Positions 62,293-64,000 of a stretch of DNA of 64,000 bases are shown one piece after another. The number at the start of each line of letters is the position of its first letter. Position 1 is the stretch's first letter. A program made the position numbers and the translations under genes. Origin of the DNA: Hymenobacter ruricola (GTDB lineage Bacteria; Bacteroidota; Bacteroidia; Cytophagales; Hymenobacteraceae); assembly GCF_015694525.1 (NCBI RefSeq), contig NZ_JADQDM010000008.1, positions 124,001-188,000 of the forward strand, read 5' to 3'. Under the pieces are notes generated by a model, which saw nothing but the letters and a program-made list of their open reading frames with translations, made no database searches and was not told the DNA's origin.

Positions 62293-63192
62293 ATGCCTGC
62301 TTCTACTCCCCTGAGCGTGCCCAAGGACCGGAAAACGCTCAAAAACTACTTCCGCAAGGGCAGCCTGCCCACTGAGCAGCACTTTGCCGACCTGATTGAC
62401 TCGGCTGTGAACCGGCTGGACGACGGCTTCACGCACTCGCCGGACAATGGCTGGCAGGTGGCCGGCTCGGAGGAGCGCAGCCGCCTATTGGCCCTCTACC
62501 AGGACCTTAAGAAGCTGGAAGCCAAGCTGCCCTCGTGGCTGCTGGAGCTGCCGCCCCCCGCCGACGGGCAGCCGGGCGGCGGGCTGAGCTTTTCGGTGCC
62601 GAGCCCGCCCGACGAAGTGGGCGCCAAGGCCCGGCCCGCCGCCACCGGGCCGCCGCCCAACGTGAGCCGGCTGCACCTGCAGGCCGACGGCAAAGTGGGC
62701 ATCGGCACCACCCGGCCCACCGACCAGCTCGACGTGCGCGGCTTCGTGGCCAGCCAGGGCCGCATCGGCATGTACGTGGACGCCGCCCAGCCCAGCAACG
62801 AGGTAGCGGCCGACGGCGAGTGGAAAACCATCATATCGGGCCTGAATGGCCTGAATGCCTTTGAGATAGTGGCCGCCGCCTACGGCCCCTCCGGCAGCGG
62901 GCGCTACGCCATCACCCACGCCACGGCGCTGAGCGCGTTTGGGCGCTCGCGCAGCCGCGTGTACCAGCGCGATGCCTGGTTTTGGGGCTGGTTTCAGAAA
63001 ATCAAGTTCCGCTGGGTGGGCGGGGTCGACAATTATGCCCTGCAGATGCGCACGGCCAGTTCGTTTGGCGACGGCAGCCGCATTGTGTACCACATTACCC
63101 AGCTGTTCGACGACCGCCGCCCGGTTGCGCCAGCGGCTACGGCCGCGGCCGCCGTGGTGGTCCCTGCGGCCGCGCCCGCGCAGGTGCTATAA
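62293..63192 (+). CDS. Putative tail-fibre or receptor-binding protein of injection system
   Basis: 299 aa. The start KDRKTLKNYFRKGSLPTEQHFADLIDSAVN is seen in proteins of injection-system loci in this phylum. Then a helical segment (about 65-80), a Pro/Gly-rich spacer (about 85-115), GKVGIGTTRPTDQLDVRG, a fibre/collar-like strand motif with trimerising look, and a C-terminal compact domain (about 165-275: EWKTIISGLNGLNAFEIVAAAYG, YQRDAWFWGWFQKIKFRW). The last 25 residues are Ala/Pro-rich. No signal peptide. Fibre function is inferred from repeat type and position. Confidence 0.65.
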   Translation: MPASTPLSVPKDRKTLKNYFRKGSLPTEQHFADLIDSAVNRLDDGFTHSPDNGWQVAGSEERSRLLALYQDLKKLEAKLPSWLLELPPPADGQPGGGLSFSVPSPPDEVGAKARPAATGPPPNVSRLHLQADGKVGIGTTRPTDQLDVRGFVASQGRIGMYVDAAQPSNEVAADGEWKTIISGLNGLNAFEIVAAAYGPSGSGRYAITHATALSAFGRSRSRVYQRDAWFWGWFQKIKFRWVGGVDNYALQMRTASSFGDGSRIVYHITQLFDDRRPVAPAATAAAAVVVPAAAPAQVL

Positions 63193-63196
63193 ACCG

Positions 63197-63246
63197 GGCC
63201 GGCTCAGCCAGCCGGTTCGGGCTAGCTAAGCCGGCCGTTCTTTTCT
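63197..63246 (+). terminator. Possible terminator after the fibre-like gene
   Basis: GGCCGGCT (63197-63204) pairs with AGCCGGCC (63229-63236), followed by TTCTTTTCTGTTTT. The loop of 24 bases can pair further. Confidence 0.45.
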
Positions 63247-63262
63247 GTTTTCTTTGCCCGCC

Positions 63263-64000
63263 GTGCTCGACGACGACACCCTCAAACCCCTGGTCACCGA
63301 CCTGCCGCTGCCGGCCGGGCAGGACTACGCGGCCCTGCGCGCCGAGGGGCTGCGGCATCTGCAGCGGCTGAGCGGGCTGGTCTGGACCGACTACAACGAC
63401 CACGACCCCGGCGTGACGCTGCTCGAAGCCCTGTGCTTCGCGCTGACCGACGTGAGCTACCGGGCGGCCCTGCCCATGGCCGACCTGCTGGCCGTGCCCC
63501 CGCTGGCCCGCGCCGACAACCGCCTGCTGGTGCCCCCGCACCAGGCGTTTGCCAACCACCCGGTGACGCTGGACGACTACAAAAAGCTGGTGCTGGACCG
63601 GTTTCATGGGCAGGTGGAAAATGCCTGGGTGACTCTGCTGCCCCGCGACCCCGGCCAGCCCGCGGCCGCCGCCGGCCACTACCGCGTGGCCCTGGAGCTC
63701 TACCCCGAGCCGCCCGGCGAGGCCAGCCCGCTGGGCGCCCCTGAGCGCGCCCGGCTGCTGGCCCAGGTGCAGCACACCCTCAACCGGAACCGCAACCTGG
63801 GCGAGGTATTTGGCCCGGCGGTGCTGCTGAACCTGCACCCCGTGGTGGTGGGCGGCCGCTTCGACTTGGGGCCCGACCAAAACTCGGTGACCGTGCTGGC
63901 CGAGCTGCTCCACGAGCTGAGCGAGGTCATCGACCCCAGCCTGGAAACCATGCGGGCCCGCGATGCCCTGCGGCAACACATGGCCGTGGAAGACATTTTT
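63263..64000 (+). CDS. Baseplate-type injection-system protein (partial, runs off the right edge)
   Basis: 246 codons without stop to the window end. GTG 63263 (LDDDTLKPLVTDLPLPAG) is the most plausible start, TTG 63254 an alternative. The block WTDYNDHDPGVTLLEALCFALTDVSYR is typical of a baseplate wedge family found downstream of baseplate J genes in such loci (Pvc12-like position). Then ADNRLLVPPHQAFANHPVTLDDYKKLVLDRF and HTLNRNRNLGEVFG continue in frame. The assignment to a Pvc12-like role is by position and motif only. Confidence 0.8.
   Translation, partial: MLDDDTLKPLVTDLPLPAGQDYAALRAEGLRHLQRLSGLVWTDYNDHDPGVTLLEALCFALTDVSYRAALPMADLLAVPPLARADNRLLVPPHQAFANHPVTLDDYKKLVLDRFHGQVENAWVTLLPRDPGQPAAAAGHYRVALELYPEPPGEASPLGAPERARLLAQVQHTLNRNRNLGEVFGPAVLLNLHPVVVGGRFDLGPDQNSVTVLAELLHELSEVIDPSLETMRARDALRQHMAVEDIF

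Noticed and set aside
50364..64000. Type VI secretion system or intact prophage
   Set aside because: No TssJLM membrane complex, no ClpV, no paired TssB/TssC, and no capsid, terminase or lysis genes are present in the stretch seen.

Overview
The window reads as a GC-rich chromosome segment of a Bacteroidota bacterium, most likely a Hymenobacter-like member of the Cytophagales. This is inferred from SusC/SusD pairs, a type IX secretion sorting domain, LytS/LytTR two-component genes, TAnnTTTG-type -7 promoter boxes, and almost no Shine-Dalgarno sequences. No rRNA, tRNA or CRISPR array was recognised.

Layout. (1) 1-18.4 kb is mostly housekeeping: a bestrophin-like channel, a DedA protein, aroE, a TonB-dependent receptor, an ABC-2 exporter with a divergent LytS/LytTR pair, wrbA, an ECF sigma factor translationally coupled to a membrane-anchored protein with an outer-membrane-barrel-like tail, uvrB, small exported proteins, and an IS5-type element inserted exactly at the stop codon of a DUF2807 gene. 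(2) 18.7-33.4 kb is a starch-utilisation (sus-like) locus on the minus strand: SusR-like regulator, SusC, SusD, a T9SS-secreted surface protein, GH13, GH97 (SusB-like), a second GH13 and an amidohydrolase. (3) 33.6-42.1 kb is a hemicellulose/pectin group (esterase, GH3, pectinesterase, rhamnogalacturonan acetylesterase, GH43). It ends in gene remnants: a 27-codon xylulokinase start and a glycoside hydrolase fragment. (4) 42.5-49.5 kb carries an Arr-type rifampin ADP-ribosyltransferase, an AT-rich orphan gene and a three-gene RND efflux operon. (5) 50.4 kb to the right edge is a contractile injection system (eCIS-type): DUF4255 cap protein, an unrecognised 349-aa protein, one sheath, two gp19-like tube proteins, a 59-aa DUF5908 protein, a LysM protein, a VgrG-like spike, a PAAR tip, gp25, a giant baseplate-J protein, a fibre-like protein and the start of another baseplate protein. 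The ATPase and any effectors are not in the window and would have to lie to the right.

A family of long palindromes (about 20-40-bp arms sharing outer GTCATG or core GAGCGCAGC/GAGCTTGTC blocks) punctuates the intergenic spaces at nine places. It includes nested, truncated and half-exchanged copies. These palindromes lie only between genes and often separate members of one functional group, for example the histidine kinase from its response regulator, or the baseplate gene from the fibre gene.

The most notable items are the injection system with its unrecognised second gene, the sigma/anchor/barrel fusion, the palindrome family, and the decayed sugar-utilisation edge next to arr.
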